Below, piece after piece: positions 49,325-58,653 of a stretch of DNA of 64,000 bases. The position numbers and the translations under genes were made by a program. The notes under the pieces are model-generated. The model was not told where the DNA came from. It ran no database searches and was given only the letters and a program-made list of their open reading frames with translations. The DNA is from Faecalibacterium sp. I4-3-84 (GTDB lineage: Bacteria; Bacillota; Clostridia; Oscillospirales; Ruminococcaceae). The stretch lies in contig NZ_CP094466.1 of the NCBI RefSeq assembly GCF_023347255.1, positions 682,001 to 746,000 of the forward strand, given 5' to 3'. Position 1 is the first letter of the stretch. Each line of letters begins with the position of its first letter.

Positions 49325-52300
49325 GCCTGCTCACCTTCCTTCTCGTTCTCGGTCTCTTCCGGCTCAAAGGGTTTGGCCGGGGCTTCCAGTGCCCGCTCGC
49401 CGAGGCCGGTCTCGTGGCAGCAGATAAAGCTGTAGTCGCACCAGATGCAGGGGTTCCTGCCTGCGCCTGCCACCAGCGGTTCTGCAGCGATCTGCCCATC
49501 GTAAAGCTGCTGGCCCATCTGGGTGACAAGATCATCCAGATGCAGCTGGATGCGGTTGAGCTTTGCAATATCGGCACGCTTATCCTTCTGGCTGGGGCTG
49601 GGTGCACCGTTGCGGTAGCCAAAGGGCAGGTAACGGCCCGTCTCATCCGCATCCATGGCATCGAACACCTTCTGCTCGTCCCTCACAAGGCCGTCCAGCT
49701 CGTACTGCACGTCCTGCTGTGCCTGCTGGCGGTTGGTGGTCTTGGGGGCCGGGTCTGCCAGCAGATACAGCACGCCTGCGGGTTCTGCACCGGTAAAGCG
49801 GCCGCTCTTATCCCGCGTCAGGCTGAACAGATACAAAAGCATCTGGCAGTCCAGCCCGCAGTATACCTCTCTCAGGTTCAGTTTTTTGGTGCCGGTCTTA
49901 TAGTCCACCACCCGCACCCAGCGGGTGCCGTTTTCCTCCACCCACTCGTCGGCACGATCCACCGTGCCCACCAGCTGCACGGTGCGCCCGTCCGAGAGAT
50001 GATACACCTGCCCGGGCACGGCGTCCTCCCCGGAGCCGATGCGCAGCTCACAGGCTGCCGGGTGGAAGCAGGACTGCTTCTGTTCATCCCGCAGGTAGCA
50101 CAAAAGGCTTGTCATGCTTTTTTTGAGCCGCGAGAGCAGATAGGCGAACCGGGCCGTATCCTCGGGCAGATAGCGCTTTGCATATTCGTCCACCAGCAGG
50201 CTGGCAAGGCCTGCCATAGCTTCGTCGTCCAGTTCCAGAAAAGGCGTCAGCGCATTGCAGGGGTTATCCGCATCCGGGTGCGGGTCCAGCGCCATCTGCA
50301 GCACCCAGTGCATCAGGGTGCCGCTCTGGTCGGCAGAAAGCTCGGCCCGTCTGCGGGGCTTCAGGCCCAGCACATACTGCAAAAAATAGCCGTAACGGCA
50401 GGTATAGTATTTTTCCAGCTGGCTGGGCGAGATGCGCAGCCGCTGCCCCAGCAGGCCGCTCAGCGCAGACAGATCGTTCACCTGCCGGGGCGGGGCCTCC
50501 TCCATGCGCTGCAGCAGCGCAAGGCCCCGGGGTGCATCCGTCTGCGGCAGACGCAGCGCCTCCGTCAGGCTGGCGCGTTCCGTGTCGGTCAGCGGCCAGC
50601 CGCCCAGCGTATCCAGTGCATCGGCGGGGGTGGCTGCAAGGTCGGGAAGCTCCATCTCCGGTGCCGCCGGGTGCAGCGCTTCCACGATGGGTTCCAGCGC
50701 TGCGCACAGGGTCTTGCCCTGCCCCTTGGGCCAGCTGAGCCACAACCCCTTTGCCGGTGCGGTGAGGGCTTTGTAAACGCACACCTGCTCGCGCACCACG
50801 CGGTTCTCAAAGCAGTCCGGCAGATCGATCTGCTTTGCCATCAGAACATCGCGGTCGGCGTGGGTCAGAAGGCCCGTCTCGGACGGTGCACAGGGAAATT
50901 CGCCCTCCGCAAGGCCCAGCACGAACACATAGTCCGGCGCGTCCAGACGCATTTTGCCCGCGCTTGCCAGCACCACGGCATCCAGCGTCTGCGGGATGTG
51001 CCCAAGGTCCGAAGAGCGCAGCAGCAGGCTGAACAGGTCCTCATATTCTGCAAAGGTCACGCCCTGCCCGCCCAGCAGGTGGGCCATTTCGTTGAGCAGC
51101 TGCATCACCACGTTCCACTCGCGGGCAGCTTCCTCTGCCGCCGGGATGCCCCGGGCAGTGCGGACGGCTTCCACCAGCGCTGCCTGCTGCTCTTCTGCAC
51201 CCAGCTTTTTCAGGCAGAAATACAGTTCCCGGCTGATCTGTTCGGCGCTGCCGCCCCGCACCTTGCTGCGCAGTTCGTCCACGGCTGTTACCAGCAGCTG
51301 GCGGGCAGTCTCGGCATCCTCCAGCGTTTTTGCATCCTCATCGGACAGTTCATTTTCGCCGAAGCCCTTGGGGCTTTTCTCAAATTTTGTGCGCCATGCC
51401 GCCGCATTGGGTGACCAGGTATAGGCATAGTTTTCCAGCGCGCAGACCTGCGGCTCGGTCAGAGCGCACAGGCCGGTCTTGGCAAGAATGGTCAGGTTTT
51501 CGGTCATATCCGCACCGCGCAGCAGTGCCAGCAGTGCACGCACCGCCGTAGCCGGGGCGCTGAACTCCGGGGTGGTGGGTTCATCGCAGTAAAGCGGGAT
51601 ATCTGCCATACGGAACTCGTACCGGATGGCCGCACGGTAATCCGGGATATTGCGGCAGACCACGGCCATTTTGCCGCAGCGCACGCCCTGCCGCATCAGG
51701 CGGCGGATGGCCGCAGCGGTGCAGCGGGCTTCCTCTTCCCGGCTGGCAGCGGCAAACAGCCGCACCTCCGGCGCAGCGGGCGGCACCTCACAGGTGCCAG
51801 TCTCCAAAAGCTCTGTCACAGCCGCAAGGCCGGGCGCATCCTTATGGCGCAGGTCGCGGCGCAGCAGCTCCGGCACTGCCGCATCAGCACCATTTTTGCG
51901 GGCCAGCTGCCGCAGCTGTGCGGCCACCTGCTTTGCGCCGGAGAAAATCCCCATATCCCCCGGCACCATGGGCGCACCGTCGTCGCACAGGGCCACCGTG
52001 ACGGTGGGCAGCGCCGCCAGCATCGCGCCCATCAGCCGCTTTTTGGGTGCGTTAAAGGTATCGAACTCGTCAATGAACACTTCCCGCTCCCGCAGAAAGT
52101 CCGGCAGTTCGCCCCGGGCAAGAGCGGCTTCCAGCCGGTCAGCCGCCAGCTCCAGCCGGTCGGCGGGGTCCATGCCGGTGCCCGCCAGCAGCGTTTCGTA
52201 CCCCTGAAAGATCAGTGCCAGTTCGCTCAGTTTGCCGCTCTCGGGGCCGCAGTCCCGGGCCAGCTCTGCCAGCTGTGCGCCGGAAAGGCCGGCACTTTTC

Positions 52301-52677
52301 AGCTCGTCGATGGTCTGGGCCGCCATCTGGCAGAAGGCCGCACTGCGGCGGTGGCGGTAGTAGTAATGCACATGATCCTGCAGCTCTTCCAGCGCGCGGC
52401 GCACCAGTACGGCGCGGCCCGCGTCCGAAAGGGTCTGCACCGCCGCGCCGCCCTCGGCAGAGAGGATGCGCTCGGCCAGACTGGTAAAGGAAAAGCTTTC
52501 CACCATGCCGGAAAGAGCATCGCCCAGTTCCCGGTAGATGCGGCCCTCCGTGCTGGAAGTGAACTGTTCCGGCACCAGAAGGATGCTGCGCCGGCCCTGT
52601 TCGGCCCGGGCCTTGATGCGGGAATAGAGCAGCGTCGTTTTGCCGCTGCCGGAGCCGCCTAAAACCAGTTTGAGCAT
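49321..52677 (-). CDS. addB: ATP-dependent nuclease subunit B (AddB)
   Basis: An 1118-residue partner of AddA with a degenerate helicase fold and a second nuclease domain. Walker A is GGSGSGKT at residues 7-14. The C-terminal nuclease contains WVRVVDYKTGTKK. The iron-sulfur cysteines are Cys in YTCRYGYFLQY and the CxxCx5C group in CIWCDYSFICC. ATG 52677 has AGGAGGA upstream; a longer frame adds 19 unconserved residues. It is divergent from ruvX. Confidence 0.95.
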
Positions 52678-52818
52678 AGGGCACTTCCTCCTAAAAAGCG
52701 ATCTGTGTTTATTGTAACACGAAAATCCTCTCAAAAAAAGTGTTATTATCTACCTTTTAGCCTGCAGCTGTGGTACACTTGGACCGACAAACTTTTCCAC
52801 ACAAGAGAGGAAGCCTGT

Positions 52819-53250
52819 ATGAAAATTTTAGCTGTTGACTACGGCGACAGCCGCACCGGCCTTGCCACCTGTGACCGCACCGAGTTCCTTACAACGGCCA
52901 TCACCCCGCAGATCACCCTGAAAGCCCGCAACAAGGTGGCGGCACGAGTGTGCGAAGTGGCCAAGGAGATCGGAGCCGAGCTGATCGTGATCGGCCTGCC
53001 GCTGAACATGGATGGTACCGAGGGCGAACGCGCCATCAAGAGCCGCAAGCTGGCAAAGACGGTCGAGATCTGGAGCGGCCTGCCGGTGCGCATGTGGGAC
53101 GAGCGCCAGACCACCTGCGCCGCCGCCGACATTCTGGACGAGAGCGGCACCTTTGGCACAAAGCGCAAGGAGATCCTGGATTCGGTCAGCGCTACCGTCA
53201 TTCTGGACGATTATCTTGCATGGCGGAAGGAACACCCGGGGGAGATATAA
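52819..53250 (+). CDS. ruvX: RuvX/YqgF family putative pre-16S rRNA nuclease / Holliday junction resolvase
   Basis: A 143-residue RNase H-fold protein. The N-terminal ILAVDYGDSRTGLATCD carries the first catalytic Asp, VIGLPLNMDGTEGERA the second region, and MWDERQTTCAAAD the third. YqgF is reported to trim the 5' end of 16S rRNA and has also been assigned resolvase activity. ATG 52819 follows GAGAGGA. In Firmicutes it usually precedes a DUF1292 gene; here that gene lies 1 kb further on, with a cyclophilin gene inserted on the other strand. Confidence 0.94.
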   Translation: MKILAVDYGDSRTGLATCDRTEFLTTAITPQITLKARNKVAARVCEVAKEIGAELIVIGLPLNMDGTEGERAIKSRKLAKTVEIWSGLPVRMWDERQTTCAAADILDESGTFGTKRKEILDSVSATVILDDYLAWRKEHPGEI

Positions 53251-53284
53251 GAAAAAGGACACCTGACGGTGTCCTTTTTCTTAT
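53249..53284. terminator. Bidirectional terminator
   Basis: AAGAAAAAGGACACC pairs with its exact complement around TGAC; serves ruvX (+) and the cyclophilin gene (-). Confidence 0.92.
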
Positions 53285-54021
53285 TCGTACTGCGTAATGC
53301 TCACGCTGTTGATGGTGATGTCCTCACGGGGCTTTTGGTTTTCGTCCACGGCGGTCTGGCCGATGGCATCCACCACGTCCATGCCCTCATACACCTGCCC
53401 CAGCACGGTATCGGTGTAGTCAAGATAAGGCGCGCCGCCGGCGGTCTGATAGGCCGAAACCACCTCCGCGCGGTAGCCCGCGCTGTTCATCTGGTCCACA
53501 AGCTCCTGCGTCACCGACTGGTCCCCCGGCAGCGTCTGCATCACGTAAAAAACGCTGGCGCACTCGCCGGAAGCATCGGTGCCCATACACAGCGCGCCAG
53601 AGTAGTGGTGCAGGCTGTCGGTGGTCTCAGCCGGGTAGCGGCTGCCGTTCCAGATGGTGCTGCCCCTGCCGTCGGCCCCCTGTCCGGCTTCCACCACAAA
53701 GCCGCTCTCCACGCGGGAGAAGGTCAGGCCGTTGTAGTAGCCTGCCTGCACAAGGCCCGCAAAGTTATCATAGGCCTGCGGGGCCTTGTCCGGGAAAAGC
53801 ACCGCCTTGAACACGCCTGCCGAGGTATCGAACACCGCAATGGTGTCCCCCGCCGCAGGGTGGGCAAACTGCAGCTCTGCCGATCCCACTGCCGGGCGGT
53901 CGATCTTCTGGACTGTACTGCCGCCGCTGCCTTTGCCAAAGTGCAGAAAGCTCCCGGCACTGCAGCCCGTCAGCACCAGCGCCGCTGCCAGCACAAACGC
54001 CGCCCATCTTTTTTTATGCAT
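53281..54021 (-). CDS. Cyclophilin-type peptidyl-prolyl isomerase lipoprotein
   Basis: A 246-residue exported lipoprotein. The signal peptide AAFVLAAALVLTGCS ends in a lipobox (LTGC), so the protein should be lipid-anchored outside the membrane. The cyclophilin domain starts near residue 65 with AVFDTSAGVFKAVLFPDKAP and includes FSRVESGFVVEAGQG and SGALCMGTDASGECASVFYV. The GDGTG-type loop is altered, so activity may be reduced. It probably folds exported proteins. Two adjacent ATGs (54024 and 54021) are possible; 54021 fits the GGTGG site better. Confidence 0.88.
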   Translation of the reverse strand: MHKKRWAAFVLAAALVLTGCSAGSFLHFGKGSGGSTVQKIDRPAVGSAELQFAHPAAGDTIAVFDTSAGVFKAVLFPDKAPQAYDNFAGLVQAGYYNGLTFSRVESGFVVEAGQGADGRGSTIWNGSRYPAETTDSLHHYSGALCMGTDASGECASVFYVMQTLPGDQSVTQELVDQMNSAGYRAEVVSAYQTAGGAPYLDYTDTVLGQVYEGMDVVDAIGQTAVDENQKPREDITINSVSITQYE

Positions 54022-54168
54022 CATTTCCACCCACGCTCCATACTCTATAGTAACCTGCACGGCACACCTTGCACAGAAGATTCAGAGGATAGTATATCAT
54101 ATTCTGCCGCAGAGTGCGAGAGCAAATGCGTGAAAATTTGCTGCACAATTTCTGTGCGAAAAAGCATC

Positions 54169-54197
54169 TTGACGAGCAGGCAAAAAAACGCTACACT
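54169..54197 (+). promoter_or_regulatory. Promoter of the DUF1292 gene
   Basis: TTGACG at 54169-54174, a 17-bp spacer and TACACT at 54192-54197. Confidence 0.78.
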
Positions 54198-54263
54198 ATA
54201 TGCAGGCCAAGCGGGCGGCATACAAACAGCCCGTTTTATGACACGATACAGGAGACAATATCT

Positions 54264-54575
54264 ATGTCTGACGAAATCAAGAACCCTAACACCGAAGAAG
54301 ATCAGCCCGACCTGATGACCCTGGAGGATGAGGACGGCAACGAGATCACATTTGAGGTGATCGATGCGCTGGACCACAAGGGCGTGCATTATCTGGCTGC
54401 TGTGGAATACGCCGAGACCGAAGAGGAAGCTGAGAATGCTCAGCTGGTCATTCTGAGCGTTGGCGAAGACGATGAAGGCGAGTATCTGGACGTCGTGGAT
54501 GACGACGAACTGCTGCTGGAGCTGGGCAAGCTGTTTGAAGAGCGCCTGAGCGACGAGTACGACATCGAAGAATAA
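54264..54575 (+). CDS. DUF1292 family protein (YrzB-like)
   Basis: A 103-residue very acidic protein. The core LMTLEDEDGNEITFEVIDALDH is the DUF1292 signature, and HYLAAVEYAETEEEAENAQ and FEERLSDEYDIEE follow. The family has no known biochemical role; in Bacillus yrzB lies next to yrrK (ruvX). GGAG nine bases before ATG 54264 and a near-consensus promoter support it. The 6S RNA candidate is next downstream. Confidence 0.92.
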   Translation: MSDEIKNPNTEEDQPDLMTLEDEDGNEITFEVIDALDHKGVHYLAAVEYAETEEEAENAQLVILSVGEDDEGEYLDVVDDDELLLELGKLFEERLSDEYDIEE

Positions 54576-54654
54576 TTCCAGACAAATTACCCGGCAAGAC
54601 TTCCTGCCCGGCTCGATTTGTTGCGGTTTATATGATCCTACTAATCATTCAACG

Positions 54655-54805
54655 GGAGCCCGGAGTTCTCCGGCGGATTGCAGACCTCCCCGTCATGGGG
54701 CGACCATGAAGGCTCGATGAGGAAGCGCGAACCCGGAGACAGGGCACCCACCTGTCCGTAAGGGTAGGTTTGATTGACCGCAGACGACCGGGCGGGATCT
54801 TTTTA
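54655..54805 (+). ncRNA. ssrS: Likely 6S RNA
   Basis: About 150 bases without a reading frame, with partly complementary ends (GCCCGG 54658-54663 against CCGGGC 54788-54793, and GCGG against CCGC inside). The segment GGAAGCGCGAACCCGGAGAC followed by AGGGCACCCACCTGTCC is what I recall of clostridial 6S RNA. A TATGAT box lies just upstream at 54631-54636 and a terminator downstream. 6S RNA binds the housekeeping RNA polymerase. A covariance search would settle the call. Confidence 0.68.
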
Positions 54806-54814
54806 TAGCAATCC

Positions 54815-54866
54815 ATCCACCTCTGTCCTCTGCACTTTCTGCAGAGATGCAGTGTGTGGATTTTTT
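54815..54866 (+). terminator. Intrinsic terminator after the 6S RNA candidate
   Basis: ATCCAC pairs with GTGGAT, with an inner CTCTGCA/TGCAGAG stem, and six T residues follow. Confidence 0.75.
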
Positions 54867-54894
54867 ATTATCTTGAAAGGATGTGCATTGCGGC

Positions 54895-55542
54895 ATGAAG
54901 TCAGAACATCTGGTGGGCACCTCCATCCCCTGCTTTACCTTTGATACCCCCACCACACCGGGCAATGATTTTTACAAGCTGTGCGAAGGGGAGCACCCTC
55001 TGGTCATGATCTTCCTGCCTGCCTTTGACCACCCTGTCACACGGGAATATCTGACCCGCTACCTGCAGACCCTGCCCAGACTGCGCGGCGTGCGGCTGGC
55101 CTGCGTGGTGCGTTCCTCGCCACGCATGGTGGCAAAGGCCATGCAGGGGGCCGAGTTTCCCTTCACCCTCATCTGCGACGCGCCGGGGGTGCTGTACGGC
55201 TACCTTGGCGTAGAACAGGCCCGCGGCATCCTGAGCTGGAGCTTTGCGGCCCAGCGCATCTACAAAGCGGCCAAAGAGCAGGGCTACCGCTACAACAGCA
55301 ATGCTCCGCAGCAGCTGCCGCTGACGCTGGTGGTGGGCCACATGGGTAAGATTCTGTTTACCCACTCCGGCCGCAGCCAGACCGACCTGCCGGAGGACTG
55401 CGCCGCCATCCGGGAGATCACCCGCGAGGTGGTGCGCACCATGGCCGAGGACCAGCGGCGTGCACACCCCCACTGCTCCGACGAAACGCTCACCCTGCCG
55501 GATCTGGTAGGCTGGGATGATCTTGACGGAAGCAGTAATTGA
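54895..55542 (+). CDS. Peroxiredoxin-fold protein lacking the catalytic cysteine
   Basis: A 215-residue protein of the AhpC/TSA-Redoxin type. The fold is suggested by VGTSIPCFTFDTP at the start, PLVMIFLPAFDHPVTREYL in the position of the peroxidatic loop, and FTLICDAPGVLYGYLGV later. The peroxidatic Cys of the PxxxTxxC motif is replaced by Thr49, and the other Cys residues are elsewhere, so peroxidase activity is unlikely. It may have become a structural or binding protein. The start is uncertain: ATG 54895 lies 14 bases after AAAGG, while GTG 54883 is very close to it. A terminator follows. Confidence 0.75.
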   Translation: MKSEHLVGTSIPCFTFDTPTTPGNDFYKLCEGEHPLVMIFLPAFDHPVTREYLTRYLQTLPRLRGVRLACVVRSSPRMVAKAMQGAEFPFTLICDAPGVLYGYLGVEQARGILSWSFAAQRIYKAAKEQGYRYNSNAPQQLPLTLVVGHMGKILFTHSGRSQTDLPEDCAAIREITREVVRTMAEDQRRAHPHCSDETLTLPDLVGWDDLDGSSN

Positions 55543-55550
55543 GTCAACAA

Positions 55551-55592
55551 GCAAAAGCACCTGCAATTGGTTTTGCAAGTGCTTTTGTTTTT
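55551..55592. terminator. Bidirectional terminator
   Basis: GCAAAAGCAC-TGCAA pairs with TTGCA-GTGCTTTTG, followed by GTTTTTGC. Shared by the peroxiredoxin-like gene (+) and the DUF378 gene (-). Confidence 0.85.
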
Positions 55593-55602
55593 GCATGATT
55601 TT

Positions 55603-55812
55603 TCAGCTTTCAGAGGAACTATCGTCCGTAAAAAGCCCCGGGATGCCGCACAGGGCTGCGACGCCCACCAGCGTGAACACGATGCGCGACCAGATGGATG
55701 CGCTGCCGCCCAGCAGCCAGCCCACAAAATCGAATTGGAACAGCCCCACAAGGCCCCAGTTGATGCCGCCCACGATCATTAAGATCAGACAGATTTTATA
55801 AAAGGTCTGCAC
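55603..55812 (-). CDS. DUF378 family small membrane protein
   Basis: A 69-residue protein with two hydrophobic segments (ICLILMIVGGINWGLVGLF and IVFTLVGVAALCGIPGLF) and the DUF378 signature GGINWGLVGLFQFDFV. The role of the family is unknown. The start is GTG 55812: AAGGAGG lies eight bases before it. That ribosome site is the 3' arm of the terminator hairpin of ispE. A longer frame through the hairpin is unlikely to be used. Confidence 0.88.
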   Translation of the reverse strand: MQTFYKICLILMIVGGINWGLVGLFQFDFVGWLLGGSASIWSRIVFTLVGVAALCGIPGLFTDDSSSES

Positions 55813-55863
55813 AAAAAAGACCTCCTTCCCTTGCGGGCAGTATGCCCCGTGGGAAGGAGGTCT
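55813..55863 (-). terminator. Terminator of ispE that carries the next gene's ribosome site
   Basis: AGACCTCCTTCCC pairs exactly with GGGAAGGAGGTCT, with an inner CGGGGCA/TGCCCG stem, then six T residues (minus strand). The GGAAGGAGGTCT arm is a near-perfect ribosome site for the DUF378 gene. Confidence 0.88.
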
Positions 55864-55871
55864 ATGCATTT

Positions 55872-56747
55872 TTATCGGCTCACCCGTGCGCCGCCGCGGT
55901 CAGGCTGCGCCACATACACCTGCTTCCAGCGCCGCTTTGCGGCCTGTGCAGCAGCCCGTGCGGCCCCTTCGTCCCGGAATACGCCGAACACCGCCGCACC
56001 GCTGCCGGTCATCAGGGCGGTGACAGCGCCATGCTCCCGCAGCAGGGCCTTGATAGCCCCGGTATCCTTTGCTCCGCTGCACTCTTCCAGCGCATTGCCG
56101 GCGGCGGCACAAAGGGCATCCAGATCTCCGGCACGGATAGCGGCTTCCTGCGCTCCGCAGTCCGGGTGGATGCTGCTGCCCACCCGGTCGTAGGCCGCAA
56201 AGGCCTCCGGGGTGGAAACGCCGTAGTCCGGCATCACCACCGTGAACCAGCACTCCGGCACCGGCGGCAGCGCCTTGAGAAAATCGCCCACACCCTGCAC
56301 CCGGCAGGTGCCGCCCATCAGGGCAAAGGGCACATCCGCACCGATCTTTGCGCCCAGCGCGCACAGCTCACTCATGGAAAGGTGCGCACCGTACAGCTCG
56401 TTCATGCCCACCAGAACAGCGGCAGCATCGGCACTGCCGCCCGCCATGCCCGCCCGCACCGGGGTATTTTTATAGATGGTGATGTCCACGCCCGCCAGAA
56501 GGCCGGTGTAGTCAAAAAAGGCCAGCGCTGCCTTGATGGCAGTGTTTTTGTTATTGGGGGCCACCAGACTGCCCGGCAGACGCAGGTTCAGGTAGGGGCT
56601 GCGGCGCAGCACCACCCGCTCGTACAGGGTGATGGCCTGCATGGTCATGTCCAGATCATGGTAGCCGCCCGGCAGAAGGCCCACCACGTCCAGCGCCAGA
56701 TTGAGCTTTGCGGGGGCCAGAATGGTCACGCAGTTCAGCCTTGCCAT
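55872..56747 (-). CDS. ispE: 4-diphosphocytidyl-2-C-methyl-D-erythritol kinase
   Basis: A 291-residue GHMP kinase of the MEP isoprenoid pathway. The N-terminal ILAPAKLNLALDVVG, the ATP loop PVRAGMAGGSADAAA and the C-terminal ALMTGSGAAVFGVF are the three family motifs. It stands upstream of the DUF378 gene and ends in a strong terminator. The aminotransferase gene lies ten bases upstream, so they may be co-transcribed. Confidence 0.95.
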   Translation of the reverse strand: MARLNCVTILAPAKLNLALDVVGLLPGGYHDLDMTMQAITLYERVVLRRSPYLNLRLPGSLVAPNNKNTAIKAALAFFDYTGLLAGVDITIYKNTPVRAGMAGGSADAAAVLVGMNELYGAHLSMSELCALGAKIGADVPFALMGGTCRVQGVGDFLKALPPVPECWFTVVMPDYGVSTPEAFAAYDRVGSSIHPDCGAQEAAIRAGDLDALCAAAGNALEECSGAKDTGAIKALLREHGAVTALMTGSGAAVFGVFRDEGAARAAAQAAKRRWKQVYVAQPDRGGARVSR

Positions 56748-56757
56748 TTGTTCCTCC

Positions 56758-57942
56758 TCAGATGCCGTGATAGATGCTGTTTTCCTGCAGGAATTCCCGG
56801 ATGCGCCGGAGCGCTTCCTTCAGATGCTCCACGCTGTAGGCGTAGGAAATGCGGGCGTAGCCTTCGCCGGAAGCGCCAAAGGCGTCGCCGGGGATGATGG
56901 CCACATGCTTCTGTTCCAGCAGCTTCGTGCAGAAATCCTGACTGCTCATGCCCGTGCTCTTGATGCAGGGGAAGGCGTAGAACGCACCGCGCGGCTCAAA
57001 GCAGGTCAGGCCCATATCGTTAAAGGACTTCACCACAAGGCGGCGGCGCATATTGTACTCGTCGCGCATGCGGTCGATCTCGCCGTCGCACTCCTTCAGA
57101 GCAGTGATGGCGGCGTACTGGCTGGTGGTGGGGGCACTCATGATAGCACTCTGGTGGATCTTGGTCATGATCCGGATGATGGGTGCCGGGCCGCAGGCAT
57201 AGCCCAGACGCCAGCCGGTCATGGCATAGGTCTTGGAGAAGCCGTTCACCACGATGGTGCGCTCGGCCATGCCGGGCAGGGTGGCAATGGAAACATGAGG
57301 CCGCAGGCCATAGTTCAGCTCTGCATAAATTTCATCGGAGAGCACCATGATGTTGGTGCCGCGCAGCACCTCAGCAACCGCTTCCAGATCCTCGCGCTCC
57401 ATCACCGCACCGGTGGGGTTGTTGGGGAACGGCATGATGAGCAGCTTTGTCTTGGGGGTGATGGCTGCTTTCAGCGCATCGGCACGCAGGCGGAACTCGT
57501 CCTCCTGACGGCAGGCCACATGCACCGGCACACCGCCGGACAGGGTGGTGATGGGCTCGTAGCACACAAAGCAGGGCTCCGGGATGATGACCTCGTCCCC
57601 GGGCTGCACCAGCGTGCGGATGCACATATCAATGGCTTCGCTGCCGCCCACCGTGATGAGCACCTCGTGCAGCGGGTCGTAGTGCAGGCCCATGCGGCGC
57701 TCCAGATACTTTGCCACCTCGGCGCGCAGCTCCTTCAGGCCTGCGTTGGAGGTGTAGCGGGTGCGGCCATGCTCCAGACTCTCAATGCCGGCTTCGCGCA
57801 CAGCCCATGGCGTTTTAAAGTCCGGCTCGCCCACGCCCAGACTGATGCACTCGGGCATTTCGGCAGCCAGATCGAAAAATTTGCGGATGCCGGAGGGGCG
57901 CATGGCCTCAGCGGCAGGCGCGATCAGTTTATCGTAGTCCAT
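56758..57942 (-). CDS. Aminotransferase class I/II (aspartate aminotransferase fold)
   Basis: A 394-residue PLP enzyme. Typical regions are ISLGVGEPDFKTPWAV, FPNNPTGAVM, LSDEIYAELNY and VNGFSKTYAMTGWRLGY with the PLP Lys, and an Arg in ARISYAYS for the substrate carboxylate. It resembles the group of alanine-, aromatic- and aspartate-type transaminases; the substrate cannot be fixed. ATG 57942 overlaps the stop of the Lrp-type regulator by one base (TGATG), so the pair is coupled and the regulator probably controls it. Confidence 0.9.
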   Translation of the reverse strand: MDYDKLIAPAAEAMRPSGIRKFFDLAAEMPECISLGVGEPDFKTPWAVREAGIESLEHGRTRYTSNAGLKELRAEVAKYLERRMGLHYDPLHEVLITVGGSEAIDMCIRTLVQPGDEVIIPEPCFVCYEPITTLSGGVPVHVACRQEDEFRLRADALKAAITPKTKLLIMPFPNNPTGAVMEREDLEAVAEVLRGTNIMVLSDEIYAELNYGLRPHVSIATLPGMAERTIVVNGFSKTYAMTGWRLGYACGPAPIIRIMTKIHQSAIMSAPTTSQYAAITALKECDGEIDRMRDEYNMRRRLVVKSFNDMGLTCFEPRGAFYAFPCIKSTGMSSQDFCTKLLEQKHVAIIPGDAFGASGEGYARISYAYSVEHLKEALRRIREFLQENSIYHGI

Positions 57943-58421
57943 CACAGCACCGTGCACTCTCTTTCATCGATTTCTTCGTCCTGATACAGGCGGCCCTCCT
58001 TTTTATAGGTGCGCAGCACAAAATGGGTGGCGGTGGACAGCACATCGTCCAGCGGAGAAAGGCGCTTTGCCACGAACAGGGCGATCTCCTGGAAGGTCTG
58101 GCCCTTGATCACCAGCTGCAGGTCGTAGCCGCCGCTCATCAGCAGCACGCTCTCCACCTCGTCAAAGGCGGCAATGGTGGCTGCGATCTCGTCAAAGCCG
58201 CGGCTCTTCTTGGGGCTGACGTTCAGCTCGATGACGGCCTCCACACGGTTGACCCCGGCCTTTTCCCAGTCCACAAGGGTCTTGTAGCCCTTGATGATTC
58301 CCTGCGCCCGGGCCAGATCGATCATGGCCGCCACCTCGGCGGGGGATTTATTCAGCATCGTGGCGATATCCTCAATGGGCAGCCGCGCATTGTCTTCCAG
58401 GATCTTCAAAAGCTGTTCCAT
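57942..58421 (-). CDS. Lrp/AsnC family transcriptional regulator
   Basis: A 159-residue regulator with an N-terminal winged helix (EDNARLPIEDIATMLNKSPA) and a C-terminal RAM/ACT-like effector domain (VNRVEAVIELNVSP, VESVLLMSGGYDLQLVIKG). Proteins of this family bind amino acids and form octamers. Its location before the aminotransferase suggests control of amino-acid metabolism. AAGGAG precedes ATG 58421. A TATACT box on the minus strand at 58470-58475 may be its promoter. Confidence 0.93.
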   Translation of the reverse strand: MEQLLKILEDNARLPIEDIATMLNKSPAEVAAMIDLARAQGIIKGYKTLVDWEKAGVNRVEAVIELNVSPKKSRGFDEIAATIAAFDEVESVLLMSGGYDLQLVIKGQTFQEIALFVAKRLSPLDDVLSTATHFVLRTYKKEGRLYQDEEIDERECTVL

Positions 58422-58653
58422 AGTATCTTGCTCCTTCTCAGCCCGTAATCGGGAAATAAATTATCTATAAGTATAGCACAAGCTGTAAAAGATTGCACCC
58501 AATTTTTGGGATAGAATGTCTTTTTCCCCTCGTGTCTGTTCTTTTTTACAAAAAGTGTGTTCAAATTTTGCCAAATCTGCTATACTGGAAGAGTAAGAGT
58601 GTGCCGGAACGCTTGCGGCACCGTTCATCAAAAGGAAAACGAGGGTGGAAACG

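Noticed and set aside
54576-54625. Terminator after the DUF1292 gene
   Set aside because: CCCGGCAAGACTTCCTGCCCGG looks paired at first, but the arms mismatch in the centre and no T-run follows closely.
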